DNA from: Streptomyces mutabilis | GTDB taxonomy: Bacteria; Actinomycetota; Actinomycetes; Streptomycetales; Streptomycetaceae | DNA length: 64,000 nucleotides | Reading direction: 5' to 3' | Assembly: GCF_014649815.1 (NCBI RefSeq) | Contig: NZ_BMTT01000010.1 | Coordinates: forward strand, 124,001-188,000 | In this document: positions 27,917 to 36,961 of the stretch, piece by piece | How positions within the stretch are numbered: position 1 is the stretch's first letter | Layout: the number at the start of each line of letters is the position of its first letter | Program-made: the position numbers and the translations under genes | The notes under the pieces: generated by a model | Told to the model about the DNA's origin: nothing | Databases searched by the model: none | The model's input: only the letters and a program-made list of their open reading frames with translations

Positions 27917-28992
27917 TGGTCGACATCGCGGGTGCCGGGCGCACCGGGCGGCCGACCCTGGCCGTCGTCGGAGCGACCGGCGCCGTCGGTGCGGTCATGC
28001 TCCAGATCCTGTCCCAGCACGCGGACGTCTGGGGCGACATCCGTCTGATCGCCTCGCCGCGCTCGGCCGGCCGCAAGCTGGCCGTGCGCGGCGAGGAGGT
28101 CGAGGTCGTCGCGCTCGGCGAAGCGGCCTTCGACGGGGTCGACGTCGCCATGTTCGACGTGCCCGACGAGGTCTCCGCGCAGTGGGCGCCGATCGCCGCC
28201 GCCAAGGGCGTGGTGGTGGTCGACAACTCCGGCGCGTTCCGGATGGACCCGGACGTGCCGCTCGTCGTGCCCGAGGTCAATCCGCACGCGGTGCGGATGC
28301 GGCCGCGTGGGATCGTGGCCAACCCCAACTGCACGACGCTGTCCATGATCGTGGCGCTGGGCGCGCTGCACGCCGAGTTCGGGCTGCGGGAGCTGGTCGT
28401 CTCGTCGTACCAGGCGGTGAGCGGGGCCGGGCGGGACGGCGTGGAGACGCTGCGCCGCCAGCTGTCCCTGGTCGCCGGGACCGAGCTGGGTACGCACCCC
28501 GGTGACGTGCGGCGGGCCGTCGGCGACGACACCGGGCCGTTCCCGGAGCCGGTCGCGCTGAACGTCGTACCGTGGGCCGGGTCGCCGCGCGAGGACGGCT
28601 GGTCCTCGGAGGAGATGAAGGTACGGGACGAGTCCCGCAAGATCCTGGGGCTGCCGAACCTCCCGGTGGCGGTGACCTGCGTGCGGGTACCCGTCATCAC
28701 CACGCACTCGCTGACCGTGCACGCCCGTTTCGAAAGCGAGGTGACGGTCGACAAGGCCCGGGAGATCCTGGCCACCGCACCCGGCGTCGTCCTCTTCGAC
28801 AACCCGGCCGCGGGCGAGTTCCCCACCCCCGCCGACGTCGTCGGCACCGACCCGACCTGGGTCGGCCGGGTGCGACGGGCCCTGGACGACCCGACGGCGC
28901 TCGAACTCTTCGTCTGTGGGGACAATCTGCGCAAGGGAGCCGCGCTGAACACCGCTCAGATCGCGGAACTGGTCGCGGCCGAGTTCGACTGA
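27916..28992 (+). CDS. asd: aspartate-semialdehyde dehydrogenase
   Basis: Reduces aspartyl phosphate to aspartate semialdehyde with NADPH. 358 residues. N-terminal Rossmann motif [12 protein letters not shown], the catalytic Cys in NPNCTTLSM (about 138), [13 protein letters not shown] substrate loop and the late catalytic His in [18 protein letters not shown] at 27916 shares its first base with the ask stop (TGATG). With ask it forms the operon feeding lysine, threonine, methionine and diaminopimelate for the cell wall. Confidence 0.97.
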   Translation: MVDIAGAGRTGRPTLAVVGATGAVGAVMLQILSQHADVWGDIRLIASPRSAGRKLAVRGEEVEVVALGEAAFDGVDVAMFDVPDEVSAQWAPIAAAKGVVVVDNSGAFRMDPDVPLVVPEVNPHAVRMRPRGIVANPNCTTLSMIVALGALHAEFGLRELVVSSYQAVSGAGRDGVETLRRQLSLVAGTELGTHPGDVRRAVGDDTGPFPEPVALNVVPWAGSPREDGWSSEEMKVRDESRKILGLPNLPVAVTCVRVPVITTHSLTVHARFESEVTVDKAREILATAPGVVLFDNPAAGEFPTPADVVGTDPTWVGRVRRALDDPTALELFVCGDNLRKGAALNTAQIAELVAAEFD

Positions 28993-29390
28993 GCGCGGAT
29001 CACCGGCCGGACGGACAGAGGCAGGTGGGGCGATGGGCCACGGCAGCCGTGGGGTTCGTTTGTAGGATCCATGGACGAGATGTGATCCGGAAGTCGGTCC
29101 GGACTACTTGTACCCGGCACCTGTGGCATCGGAGGATTTCATCCCCGTCCTCCGCAACCGTGCGAAGGGCGGGGGGCGTCTTTGCGATCACCCATTCAGG
29201 CGTGGGGGCGCGTGAGGCGGCGCGGGGGCGCCGAGGGCGGGCGTGGGGACGCTCGTTCACATGGGACATAGGGGAAGAGCGGGACGATGAGGGCCTATGA
29301 CGCACCGTCGGCCGGGCTGCCGCCCGGCGGGCGCGGGAACGTGACGCCCGGCACGTACAACCCTCACGGGGGTGGGCGTGTCCAACTGGC
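28993..29390 (+). other. long intergenic region upstream of the SigE-type sigma factor
   Basis: About 400 bases without a supported gene. It contains a 7-bp stem (CGGAGGA 29130-29136, TCCTCCG 29148-29154) and a TCCGGAAGTCGGTCCGGA dyad near 29087. It could be the promoter and leader of the sigma factor operon. I recognise no riboswitch class. Confidence 0.4.
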
Positions 29391-30065
29391 GTGGCAGAGG
29401 TACTCGATTTCCCCGCGGCAACGCGTGGCCCCGCCGTGCGGCCACCCGTCCGGCCCGTCCGTCCCCGTGTGGCCGGTCCGGCCGGTGGCATGCCGGTGAT
29501 CGCGCCCATGCCCGCAGCGCGGCCGGCCCGCATATCGAACCAGCGCGACGGCGCGGAGGAAGCCGCGGCGGCCGGTACCACCGTCGATCACCTCACCGAG
29601 ACCTACCGGACGCACTACCGGTCGCTGCTCGGCCTCGCCGCCCTTCTCCTCGATGACACCGCCTCCTGCGAGGACGTCGTCCAGGAGGCGTTCATCCGCG
29701 TCCACTCGGCGCGCAAACGCGTCCGCGACCCGGAGAAGACCCTGGCGTACCTGCGTCAGACCGTCGTCAACCTGTCGCGTTCGGCGCTGCGCCGCCGCAT
29801 CCTCGGCCTCAAGCTGCTCTCCAAGCCGATGCCGGACATGGCGAGCGCGGAGGAGGGTGCCTACGACCAGCTGGAGCGCGACTCCCTGATCAAGGCGATG
29901 AAGGGGCTGCAGCGCCGCCAGCGCGAGGTCCTGGTCCTGCGCTACTTCGCCGACATGACCGAGGCCCAGGTCGCCGAGACGCTCGGCATATCCCTCGGCT
30001 CGGTCAAGGCCTACGGCTCGCGCGGCATCGCGGCGCTCAGGGTCGCCATGGAGGCACCGGCATGA
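29391..30065 (+). CDS. SigE-type ECF RNA polymerase sigma factor
   Basis: Sigma-70 family factor of 224 residues. Long Pro-rich N-terminal lead (1-55), region 2 (YRTHYRSLLGLAALLLDDTA, SCEDVVQEAFIRVHSARKR, TLAYLRQTVVNLSRS) and region 4 (LQRRQREVLVLRYFADMTEA, VAETLGISLGSVKAYGSRGI). GTG at 29391 given; ATG 29490 would remove most of the lead. Its stop overlaps the ATG of a membrane protein by 4 bases, so that protein may regulate it. Confidence 0.9.
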   Translation: MAEVLDFPAATRGPAVRPPVRPVRPRVAGPAGGMPVIAPMPAARPARISNQRDGAEEAAAAGTTVDHLTETYRTHYRSLLGLAALLLDDTASCEDVVQEAFIRVHSARKRVRDPEKTLAYLRQTVVNLSRSALRRRILGLKLLSKPMPDMASAEEGAYDQLERDSLIKAMKGLQRRQREVLVLRYFADMTEAQVAETLGISLGSVKAYGSRGIAALRVAMEAPA

Positions 30066-31255
30066 GCGACGGCCACGATGCGCGGCGCGACGCCCGCGAC
30101 GAGCACAAGCACACGCACGCTGGGAACGGAACTGTGAATCACGGCCCCGCCGACCAGGGCCCCGACGCCGGAAGCCCCGAACATCAGGAACAGGGGGCGG
30201 CCTCCCGGGCGGACGGCCCTCCTCGGGAACCCGACGGGCTCGACCCCGACGAGCTGGTCCTGCGCAGGATGCTGCGCCAGGCGGTCCAGGACGTGCAGCC
30301 GAGCGACGGCACCCTGGAGCACCTGCGCCGCGCCGTGCCCGCCCGCAGGGCCCGCAAGCGCCAGGCCGCCGTCGGCATGGCGGCCGCCGCCCTCTTCATC
30401 GGCATGGCGGTCCCGGCCCTCGTCCACGTCTCCAAGTCCACCGGCCCGGGGGCCGACCCCTCCGTCGCCGGTCACGCCTCACAGGCCCAGGGCGGTGCCT
30501 CCCAGGGCAAGGACCCGGCCGGCGGCCAGAGCGGCGTCGCCGGCACCGCGGGGACGGCCGAGGGCAAGGAGAAGGGCGACCCGAAGGAGCAGCCCGAGGA
30601 CAAGGAGAGCGGCGCCGCGACGGGCGCGGCCCCCGGCACCGACCCCTCCGCGAGCGCCGCCGCCGACATCCCCGTGTGCACGGCGAAGCAGCTCGGCCCG
30701 GCCCTCGCGAGCAGCGCGGGCCCCGACTCCACGGGCGTGGTCTACGGCTCCTTCCGCGTCACCAATGTCTCCTCCCAGGGCTGCACCGTCGTCGGCGCCG
30801 GCACTCTGACGGCCACCCCGCAGGGCGCGGCGGACGCCGGCAAGATCGGCACCGCACGGCACGCGGCCGGGGACGCGGCGGCAGGACTGCCCGACCCGTC
30901 CCTGGAGACCACCTCACTGACCCTGGCGCCGGCCTCGGCGTACGAGGTGCAGTTCGCCTGGGTGCCCTCGGAGACCTGTCCCACCCCCGGCGACACCACG
31001 GGCGGCGGCACGGGCGGACCCTCGCCCGAACCCTCGCCCACCGCCGACACCACCGCCGCGGGCGGCACCTCCACGGGTGGTGGCGACGGTGCCGACTCGG
31101 GCACCACGACCCAGCTGGTCACCGGGGACGGCCCGGCCGACGGGAGCGTGGCGGTGACGTACACCCCGGACGGCGGCTCGGGCTCGGCGACGGCGACGGT
31201 GGCCGACGCGTGCGCGGGAACCGTGTACTGGACGGGCGTGCTGGCCGCGTCGTAG
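30062..31255 (+). CDS. single-pass membrane protein coupled to sigma factor
   Basis: Protein of 397 residues: charged cytoplasmic part (1-100) with LVLRRMLRQAVQDVQPSDGT, one membrane helix (about 102-120, VGMAAAALFIGMAVPALV), a low-complexity Gly/Ser/Lys linker and an extracytoplasmic beta-rich domain (about 205-397) resembling DUF4232, with Cys in IPVCTAKQLG, SQGCTVVGAG, ETCPTP and DACAGTVYW. The coupling and topology suit an anti-sigma or sensor role, but no ZAS zinc motif is present in the cytoplasmic part. Confidence 0.75.
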   Translation: MSDGHDARRDARDEHKHTHAGNGTVNHGPADQGPDAGSPEHQEQGAASRADGPPREPDGLDPDELVLRRMLRQAVQDVQPSDGTLEHLRRAVPARRARKRQAAVGMAAAALFIGMAVPALVHVSKSTGPGADPSVAGHASQAQGGASQGKDPAGGQSGVAGTAGTAEGKEKGDPKEQPEDKESGAATGAAPGTDPSASAAADIPVCTAKQLGPALASSAGPDSTGVVYGSFRVTNVSSQGCTVVGAGTLTATPQGAADAGKIGTARHAAGDAAAGLPDPSLETTSLTLAPASAYEVQFAWVPSETCPTPGDTTGGGTGGPSPEPSPTADTTAAGGTSTGGGDGADSGTTTQLVTGDGPADGSVAVTYTPDGGSGSATATVADACAGTVYWTGVLAAS

Positions 31256-31298
31256 CACCCGTCGGCACCCGCCGGTGGCCTTCGGCGGCCTTCGGGCG

Positions 31299-32171
31299 TC
31301 AGGCGCCGGACGGACTGGCCTGGGGCTTCGGCTCGTCCTCGGCCGCGTCCGGCCTCGTGGAAGACCGGCTCTCGTCCGCGGCGTCCCCGCTTTCGGTCCC
31401 GTCATCCGGGTCCAGCCCCAGCTCCGCGTCCCTGGCGAGTTCGACCTCGCGGCGCAGCAGCCGGAACCACATGAAGATCACGAAGCCCACGAAGGCGAAC
31501 CACTCGGCGGTGTACCCGAGGTTCTGGAACGCCTTCAGGTCCAGCCCGGTGCCCTGCGGCGCGCTCACGGGCACGGCCCGCATCCCGGAGTCGCCCACGT
31601 TGAGCGTGACCCACGCGTCGTACACGTCGTACGGCACCAGGTTCAGCAGCGTCGCGGCGCTGATGGCGCCGGTCTGCCCGTCCGGCCACCCGGAGCGGCC
31701 GCTGACGCCGTTGCTGCCGACCGATTCGGCCGCCTGGAGCGCTCCGGTGACGGTGACGTGGCCGGTGGGCGGGGCCGGAACCTCCGCCGTGTCGGGATCG
31801 CCGGGCAGCCAGCCGCGCACGACCGGCAGCGCCTCGCCGTCGTCGGTGCGCAGCAGCGTGAGGACGTAGAAGCCCTCCCGGTCGTCCAGCTTCCGCTCCG
31901 GGACCAGCAACTGGTCGGCGTAGCGGCCGCTCACGGTCGTCTGCTTGCCGACCGTCGCCTTGTCCACGGGCAGCATCTCGGCCAGCGGGCGGGCCGCCTC
32001 CCGGCGCGACGGATCCTGTCGGGTCGTGACGGTCTCGTGGTCCTGGACCCGGTCCTCGAACCGGCCCAACTGCCAGGAACCCATGAAGATGCAGAAGGGG
32101 ATGGCCAGGACGACGAAGACGTTGATCCCCCACCAGCGGGGCGTCAGCAGAAACCGGTACACGCCCTCCAC
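31299..32171 (-). CDS. SURF1 family cytochrome oxidase assembly protein
   Basis: Membrane protein of 290 residues with SURF1 layout: an N-terminal helix (about 14-33), a periplasmic domain with the family blocks GSWQLGRFEDR, VSGRYADQLLVPER, GFYVLTLLR and VVRGWLPG, and a second helix (about 228-246), followed by an acidic tail of low complexity. SURF1 helps haem a3 insertion into subunit I of cytochrome c oxidase. GTG start at 32171. Divergent from the S9 peptidase gene with 134 bases between. Confidence 0.92.
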   Translation of the reverse strand: MEGVYRFLLTPRWWGINVFVVLAIPFCIFMGSWQLGRFEDRVQDHETVTTRQDPSRREAARPLAEMLPVDKATVGKQTTVSGRYADQLLVPERKLDDREGFYVLTLLRTDDGEALPVVRGWLPGDPDTAEVPAPPTGHVTVTGALQAAESVGSNGVSGRSGWPDGQTGAISAATLLNLVPYDVYDAWVTLNVGDSGMRAVPVSAPQGTGLDLKAFQNLGYTAEWFAFVGFVIFMWFRLLRREVELARDAELGLDPDDGTESGDAADESRSSTRPDAAEDEPKPQASPSGA

Positions 32172-32305
32172 GGTACGGGGCGCGCCCGGTCGACCCTGCC
32201 GCGGGGCTGTGGAGAACCAGGGGGAGTGCGGCGGGGCGGCCGAGGTTGTCCACAGGCTGGGGATCTGGTCTGCGCGTTGTCGCCGGGTCGGGGCAGTATG
32301 GGGCC

Positions 32306-34150
32306 ATGACTGAGAGCAACGGGTCCGTTCCGTCGGACGTGGGCGTGGACGAGCGGCAGACGCAGGGCGAGCAGATGCCCGACTGGGAGAAGCGGTTCCG
32401 GGCGCCGAGGGTGTCGCTGCCCGACTGGGCGGAGGACGCGCCGGACCGCTCCCTGTTCGTGTCGAACGCGACGGGGACGTACGAGCTGTACGCCTGGGAC
32501 CGGTCCACCGGCGAGCAGCGTCAGGTCACCGACCGGCCCAACGGCACGACGGACGGTATGCTCTCGCCCGACGGCGACTGGATCTGGTGGTTCGACGACA
32601 AGGACGGCGACGAGTTCGGCGTCTGGCGCCGTCAGCCCTTCGCGGGCGGCGAGAACGAGCTCGCGGTGCCCGGCCTGGACCCCTCCTACCCGGCGGGCCT
32701 CGCCCTCGCCCGGGACGGGCGCACGGCGGTGATCGGCCGCTCCACCGACGAGGACGGCACGACGATCCACCTCGCGCGCGGGGACGGCGCCCTGGTGGAG
32801 ATCTACCGCCACCGCGAGTCCGCGGGCGTCGGCGACCTCTCCCACGACGGCACACTGATCGCGATCGAGCACACCGAGCACGGTGACGCGATGCACTCGG
32901 CGCTGCGCGTGATGCGGCCCGACGGCAGCACCGTCGCCGAGCTGGACGACACGCGGGGCGGTGAGGAGGAGCTCGGCCTGGAGGTCCTCGGTTTCGCGCC
33001 GGTCGACGGCGACACCCGCCTGCTCATCGGCCACCAGCGCCGGGGCCGCTGGGAGCCGCTGGTGTGGGACGTGGCGACCGGCGAGCAGACCGACCTCGCC
33101 CTGGAGCTGCCCGGTGACGTCAGCGCCGAGTGGTACCCGGACGGCAGCGGCCTGCTGATCGTGCACGGCTTCGAGGCCCGCAGCGAGCTGTTCCGGTACG
33201 ACTTCGCCGAGCGCGAGCTGGTGGAGATCGAGACCCCCGCCGGCACCGTCTCCGGGGCGACGGCCCGCCCCGACGGCAGCGTGGAGTACCTGTGGTCCTC
33301 GGCCGCCGAGCCGTCGGCCGTCCGCTCCACCAGCGGCCGGGTCGTCCTGGACCCGCCCGGCATGAAGTCGCCGCGCTCGGTCCCGGTGGAGGACGTGTGG
33401 GTGGAGGGCCCCGGCGGCCGCATCCACGCCCTGGTCCAGAAGCCGGCCGGCACCAGTGGCCCGCTCCCGACGGTGTTCGACATCCACGGCGGTCCCACCT
33501 GGCACGACAGCGACTCCTTCGCCGCGGGCCCGGCCGCCTGGGTCGACCACGGCTACGCGGTGGTCCGGGTCAACTACCGCGGCTCCACCGGCTACGGCCG
33601 CGCCTGGACCGACGCGCTCAAGCACCGGGTCGGTCTCATCGAGCTGGAGGACATCGCGGCGGTGCGCGAGTGGGCGGTCACCTCCGGCCTCGCCGACCCC
33701 GAGCGCCTGATCCTCACCGGCGGCTCCTGGGGCGGCTACCTCACGCTCCTCGGCATCGGCACCCAGCCCGAGTCCTGGACGCTGGGCATCGCCGCGGTCC
33801 CGGTCGCCGACTACGTCACCGCGTACCACGACGAGATGGAGGGCCTGAAGGCCCTCGACCGCACCCTCCTCGGCGGCACCCCCGAAGAGGTCCCCGACCG
33901 CTTCGAGGCATCCTCCCCGCTGACCTACGTCGACCAGGTCAAGGCCCCGGTGTACATCTCGGCCGGCGTCAACGACCCGCGCTGCCCGATCCGCCAGGTC
34001 GAGAACTACGTCGAGCGACTGGAGGCGAGGGGCGCGGTCCACGAGGTCTACCGCTACGACGCGGGGCACGGGTCGTTGGTGGTGGACGAGCGCATCAAGC
34101 AGGTCCGGCTGGAACTGGACTTCGCGGCGAGGCACTTGCCGCAGGGCTAG
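32306..34150 (+). CDS. prolyl oligopeptidase family (S9) peptidase
   Basis: Cytoplasmic serine peptidase of 614 residues. N-terminal beta-propeller (about 35-360) with repeats such as LSPDGDWIWW, then an alpha/beta hydrolase domain. The triad is Ser 474 in GGSWGGYLTL, Asp 557 in VNDPRCP and His 588 in DAGHGSL; the oxyanion region has FDIHGGPTWH. Closest type is acylaminoacyl-peptidase or dipeptidyl aminopeptidase. ATG at 32306; a start at 32246 is less likely. Ends in a convergent terminator. Confidence 0.94.
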   Translation: MTESNGSVPSDVGVDERQTQGEQMPDWEKRFRAPRVSLPDWAEDAPDRSLFVSNATGTYELYAWDRSTGEQRQVTDRPNGTTDGMLSPDGDWIWWFDDKDGDEFGVWRRQPFAGGENELAVPGLDPSYPAGLALARDGRTAVIGRSTDEDGTTIHLARGDGALVEIYRHRESAGVGDLSHDGTLIAIEHTEHGDAMHSALRVMRPDGSTVAELDDTRGGEEELGLEVLGFAPVDGDTRLLIGHQRRGRWEPLVWDVATGEQTDLALELPGDVSAEWYPDGSGLLIVHGFEARSELFRYDFAERELVEIETPAGTVSGATARPDGSVEYLWSSAAEPSAVRSTSGRVVLDPPGMKSPRSVPVEDVWVEGPGGRIHALVQKPAGTSGPLPTVFDIHGGPTWHDSDSFAAGPAAWVDHGYAVVRVNYRGSTGYGRAWTDALKHRVGLIELEDIAAVREWAVTSGLADPERLILTGGSWGGYLTLLGIGTQPESWTLGIAAVPVADYVTAYHDEMEGLKALDRTLLGGTPEEVPDRFEASSPLTYVDQVKAPVYISAGVNDPRCPIRQVENYVERLEARGAVHEVYRYDAGHGSLVVDERIKQVRLELDFAARHLPQG

Positions 34151-34237
34151 CTGCCCGGCGGGCGGTCGGCCCGGGGGCACCTCTTGGCCGACCGAGAGCA
34201 CAGGCCGGGCTCCAGGGGGCGCAGGCCCCCAAGCGGA

Positions 34238-34262
34238 GTTGTAGGGGCGACGCCCCTACAAC
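34238..34262. terminator. bidirectional terminator between convergent genes
   Basis: GTTGTAGGGGCG (34238-34249) and CGCCCCTACAAC (34251-34262) form a perfect 12-bp inverted repeat around one base. It covers the stop codon of the channel-like gene on the minus strand. A second perfect dyad, GGTCGGCC and GGCCGACC, lies upstream between 34164 and 34198. Confidence 0.65.
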
Positions 34263-36214
34263 CCCGTCCCCTGCCGCGCCCGCCGCCCCAGCAACTCCGC
34301 CAACCCGCGCCGTGTCGCCGCCAGCACCACCCGGTCCTCGCCCCGCAGGACATACGTGTCGGGCAGCTCCCACACCAACCTGGACCCCTGCCCCGCCTCA
34401 CCGTCGGAGACGTTGTCGGACACGTCGCCGGGGACCTCCAGCGCCAGCACCCGCCAGGCCCCCGCCCGGAACGCCTCCCCGACCGTCCGCCCCTCCAGCT
34501 GGGGATGCCCCGCCACCCGTACCGCAGCGAACAGCAGCACCCGCCGTTCGACGGGGATCGCCCCCAGGATCTGGCGGCCCATCATCGCCCCCGCGAACGC
34601 CGGCGCGGACAGGTGCGTCACGCTGCGGCTGCGGGTCAGCGCCCCCGGGTGCGCGGCGCGCAGGGTCCGGTACACGGCGGTCGCGAAGTCGTCGTCGTAC
34701 AGCCGCAGCACCACCCGCAGCCGGGAGCACACGGAACGGGCGTAGAGCACGGCCTCCAGATTGGTGGTGTCCACGCTGGTCAGCGCGAGCAGGGAATGCG
34801 CGCGGTGAATCTTGGCGGCCTCCAGGACGCCCTCCTGGGTGACGTCGCCGAGCACCACCGGCACCCGCAGCCGCCGCGCCGTCGCCATGCCCCGCGCCTC
34901 GGGATCGGCCTCGACGCACACCACGGGGATGTCCATCTCCCGCAGCCGGGTCAGCACGCGGGTGCCGATCTTGCCGAGACCGAGCAGGACGACGTGCCCG
35001 CCGAGCCCGCGCGGCGGCTTCCGCAGCGCCGTCGCGCTGCGGAAGGTCCCCAGGGCCTCCAGCACGGCGGCGAGCAGCACCGGCAGCAGCAGCAACCCGA
35101 CGAAACCGGCGAGCAGTTGCAGCACCTGCCGGCCGGAGTCCTCGTTGTGCGCGGGCTCGTTGATGGCGAACAGGTCGAGGAGCGTCACGTACGTCGCGTG
35201 CAGCGGGTGGTCCCCGGTGACCACCATGAGCGCCACGGCGAGCGCGACCACGCAGGTGCCCAGGCCCGCCAGCGACCACCGCAGCCGCCGCGAGAACAGC
35301 TCGCCGAACGGCGGCACACCCGCCCGTACCGCGGGCAGCGGTGGACCGGAGTACGACACCTGCTCCAGGGCGACCGTGCCGCGTCCGGTGGCCGCCTCCA
35401 CCGCCGCCGCGTCGGGCAGCAGTTGCGGCCCCTGCTCGCCGCTCCCCTCCGAACCGTCGGCTCCGGCCGGGTCGTTGCTCGTCGCGGACAGCAGCGCCAG
35501 CGTGCACAGCCCAGGGTCGGCGACCTCGCCGGGCCGCGGCGGCTGCCGTTCCACCGCGCGCAGCAGCAACCCGTCCGTCTCGACGACCTTGCTGGTGCCG
35601 ACCAGCGCGGTCGCCGCCAGCGCGGGCGCGGCCGTGTCCGCGTCGGACAGCACGGTCGTGGACGTCCCGGCGCCGTCCAGCCCCGCGTCCCGGCTGTCGC
35701 CGGTGGCGAGCGCGGCGCTCTGGTCGAGCAGTTCCTCGATGTGCCGGCCGAGTCGCCGGTTGTACAGGCGCAGGACCAGCCGCAGCCGTGGGTTGAGCCG
35801 GCGGGCGGCCAGCGCGGCGCGAATGTTGGTCTCGTCGTCGTCGTAGACGAGGGCCAGGGCCGCCGCCCGGTCCACGCCGGCCTGCTCGAGCACCTCGTCG
35901 GTCGGCTCGGCGGCCTGCAGTTCGCGTCCGGTGCCGCTCGGCTCACCGCCCTCCGGGTCGCCGTTGCCCGAGCGGTTCACGGCGGCGCTGACCATGTCCC
36001 GCAGCGCCGCCGAGGCCGCGCGGGCCCGCCCGACCACCGGCTGCCGCACCCGGCGCCCGGAGGGCGGGACGACGAGGGTGACCTGTTCGCGGTACACCCC
36101 GCGCAGTTCGGCGGCCAGCCGGTGCGCCAGTCCGTCGTCGCCGCACACCACCATGTGCGCGTACGCGGCGCCCTGCCCGGCCTGGTTCGGAACGCTCCTC
36201 GTCGAAGTCCCCAT
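34256..36214 (-). CDS. RCK/TrkA-N potassium channel-like protein
   Basis: Protein of 652 residues with two NAD-binding TrkA-N domains flanking a pore region. First Rossmann strand MVVCGDDGLAHRLAAEL (about 21), membrane segments about 318-335 and 365-385 with an ion-pore-like loop between (TYVTLLDLFAINEP), second Rossmann HVVLLGLGKIGTRVLTRL (about 408) and a TrkA-C-like end (TYVLRGEDRVVLAATRRGL). The TVGYG filter is not visible, so ion specificity is open. ATG at 36214. It is divergent from the NfeD/flotillin operon and lies within 8 kb of a cation/proton antiporter. Confidence 0.88.
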   Translation of the reverse strand: MGTSTRSVPNQAGQGAAYAHMVVCGDDGLAHRLAAELRGVYREQVTLVVPPSGRRVRQPVVGRARAASAALRDMVSAAVNRSGNGDPEGGEPSGTGRELQAAEPTDEVLEQAGVDRAAALALVYDDDETNIRAALAARRLNPRLRLVLRLYNRRLGRHIEELLDQSAALATGDSRDAGLDGAGTSTTVLSDADTAAPALAATALVGTSKVVETDGLLLRAVERQPPRPGEVADPGLCTLALLSATSNDPAGADGSEGSGEQGPQLLPDAAAVEAATGRGTVALEQVSYSGPPLPAVRAGVPPFGELFSRRLRWSLAGLGTCVVALAVALMVVTGDHPLHATYVTLLDLFAINEPAHNEDSGRQVLQLLAGFVGLLLLPVLLAAVLEALGTFRSATALRKPPRGLGGHVVLLGLGKIGTRVLTRLREMDIPVVCVEADPEARGMATARRLRVPVVLGDVTQEGVLEAAKIHRAHSLLALTSVDTTNLEAVLYARSVCSRLRVVLRLYDDDFATAVYRTLRAAHPGALTRSRSVTHLSAPAFAGAMMGRQILGAIPVERRVLLFAAVRVAGHPQLEGRTVGEAFRAGAWRVLALEVPGDVSDNVSDGEAGQGSRLVWELPDTYVLRGEDRVVLAATRRGLAELLGRRARQGTGL

Positions 36215-36301
36215 TTGTTGGAGGACATTACCGGCGTGAGCCGCGGTTCCAGGAGTCGCCGAGGAGATCGAGGGGAACCGGAGGGCGGCATCAAAGACGC
36301 G

Positions 36302-36326
36302 TTAAGACTGCCGGATCGCGGCAATG
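36302..36326. promoter_or_regulatory. hairpin motif shared with 63.7 kb
   Basis: TTAAGAC-TGCCG-GATCG-CGGCA-ATG: a 5-5-5 hairpin in an AT-rich block 72 bases before the NfeD start, in the divergent region with the channel-like gene. Almost the same sequence stands at 63679-63703. The 36215-36397 gap otherwise holds no gene. Confidence 0.5.
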
Positions 36327-36397
36327 ACGGGGTGTCCCGCCGCGTGTGAACATGCGTGTCACCGAAGCTCAGCGACGGGCGGGAGGGGGACGGCACG

Positions 36398-36907
36398 ATG
36401 GCCTGGTTTCTCGGACTGGGTATCACGGGGGTCGTGCTGCTCGCCCTGTCGCTGATCTTCGACGGAGTGCTGGAAGGCGCGTTCGGGGGAGCGCCGGACG
36501 GCTTCCTGGAGGGGTGGCTGTCGCTGCCGGTCGTCGCCGGGTTCACGGCGATGACCGGCTTCGCCGGCGCCATCGCCCTCGGCGCCGGCTGGACCGGGCC
36601 CGCGGGCGCCGCCGGGGCCGGCGCGGTCGCCGGAGTGGGGGCCGGCTGGCTGACGTACCGCTTCAGCCGTGCGCTGATGCGCGACCAGACCGCCGTCACA
36701 CCCAGTGCCGACGACCTGCTCGGCACGTCCGGCAAGGTCGTCACCGCCATCCCCGCGGACGGCTTCGGCGAGGTGTTGCTCCGGCTCGGCGGCCAGCCGC
36801 TGAAGTGCGCGGCGCGCAGCGCGGAGCCGGTGGCGCGGGGCACCGAGGTGTGGGTCGAGGCGGTGCCGACCGGGACGTCGGTCGTGGTCCGCCCGGTGGA
36901 CCGCTGA
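36398..36907 (+). CDS. NfeD-like membrane protein
   Basis: Integral membrane protein of 169 residues: three to four hydrophobic segments (about 3-20, 42-62, 68-90), then a soluble OB-fold-like NfeD domain (about 110-169) with LLGTSGKVVTAIPADGFGEV and GTEVWVEAVP. It works with flotillin/SPFH proteins in membrane microdomains, and the flotillin gene follows 54 bases downstream. ATG at 36398 has GGGAGGGGG upstream. Confidence 0.88.
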   Translation: MAWFLGLGITGVVLLALSLIFDGVLEGAFGGAPDGFLEGWLSLPVVAGFTAMTGFAGAIALGAGWTGPAGAAGAGAVAGVGAGWLTYRFSRALMRDQTAVTPSADDLLGTSGKVVTAIPADGFGEVLLRLGGQPLKCAARSAEPVARGTEVWVEAVPTGTSVVVRPVDR

Positions 36908-36961
36908 GCGATCCTTCCGTCCTTTTCGTCTGTTCCTCTCTGCGATTGCGGGGGCGTTGCC

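Noticed and set aside
28993-29390. Riboswitch in the leader of the sigma factor gene
   Set aside because: Only isolated stems are seen; no conserved core of any class that I know.
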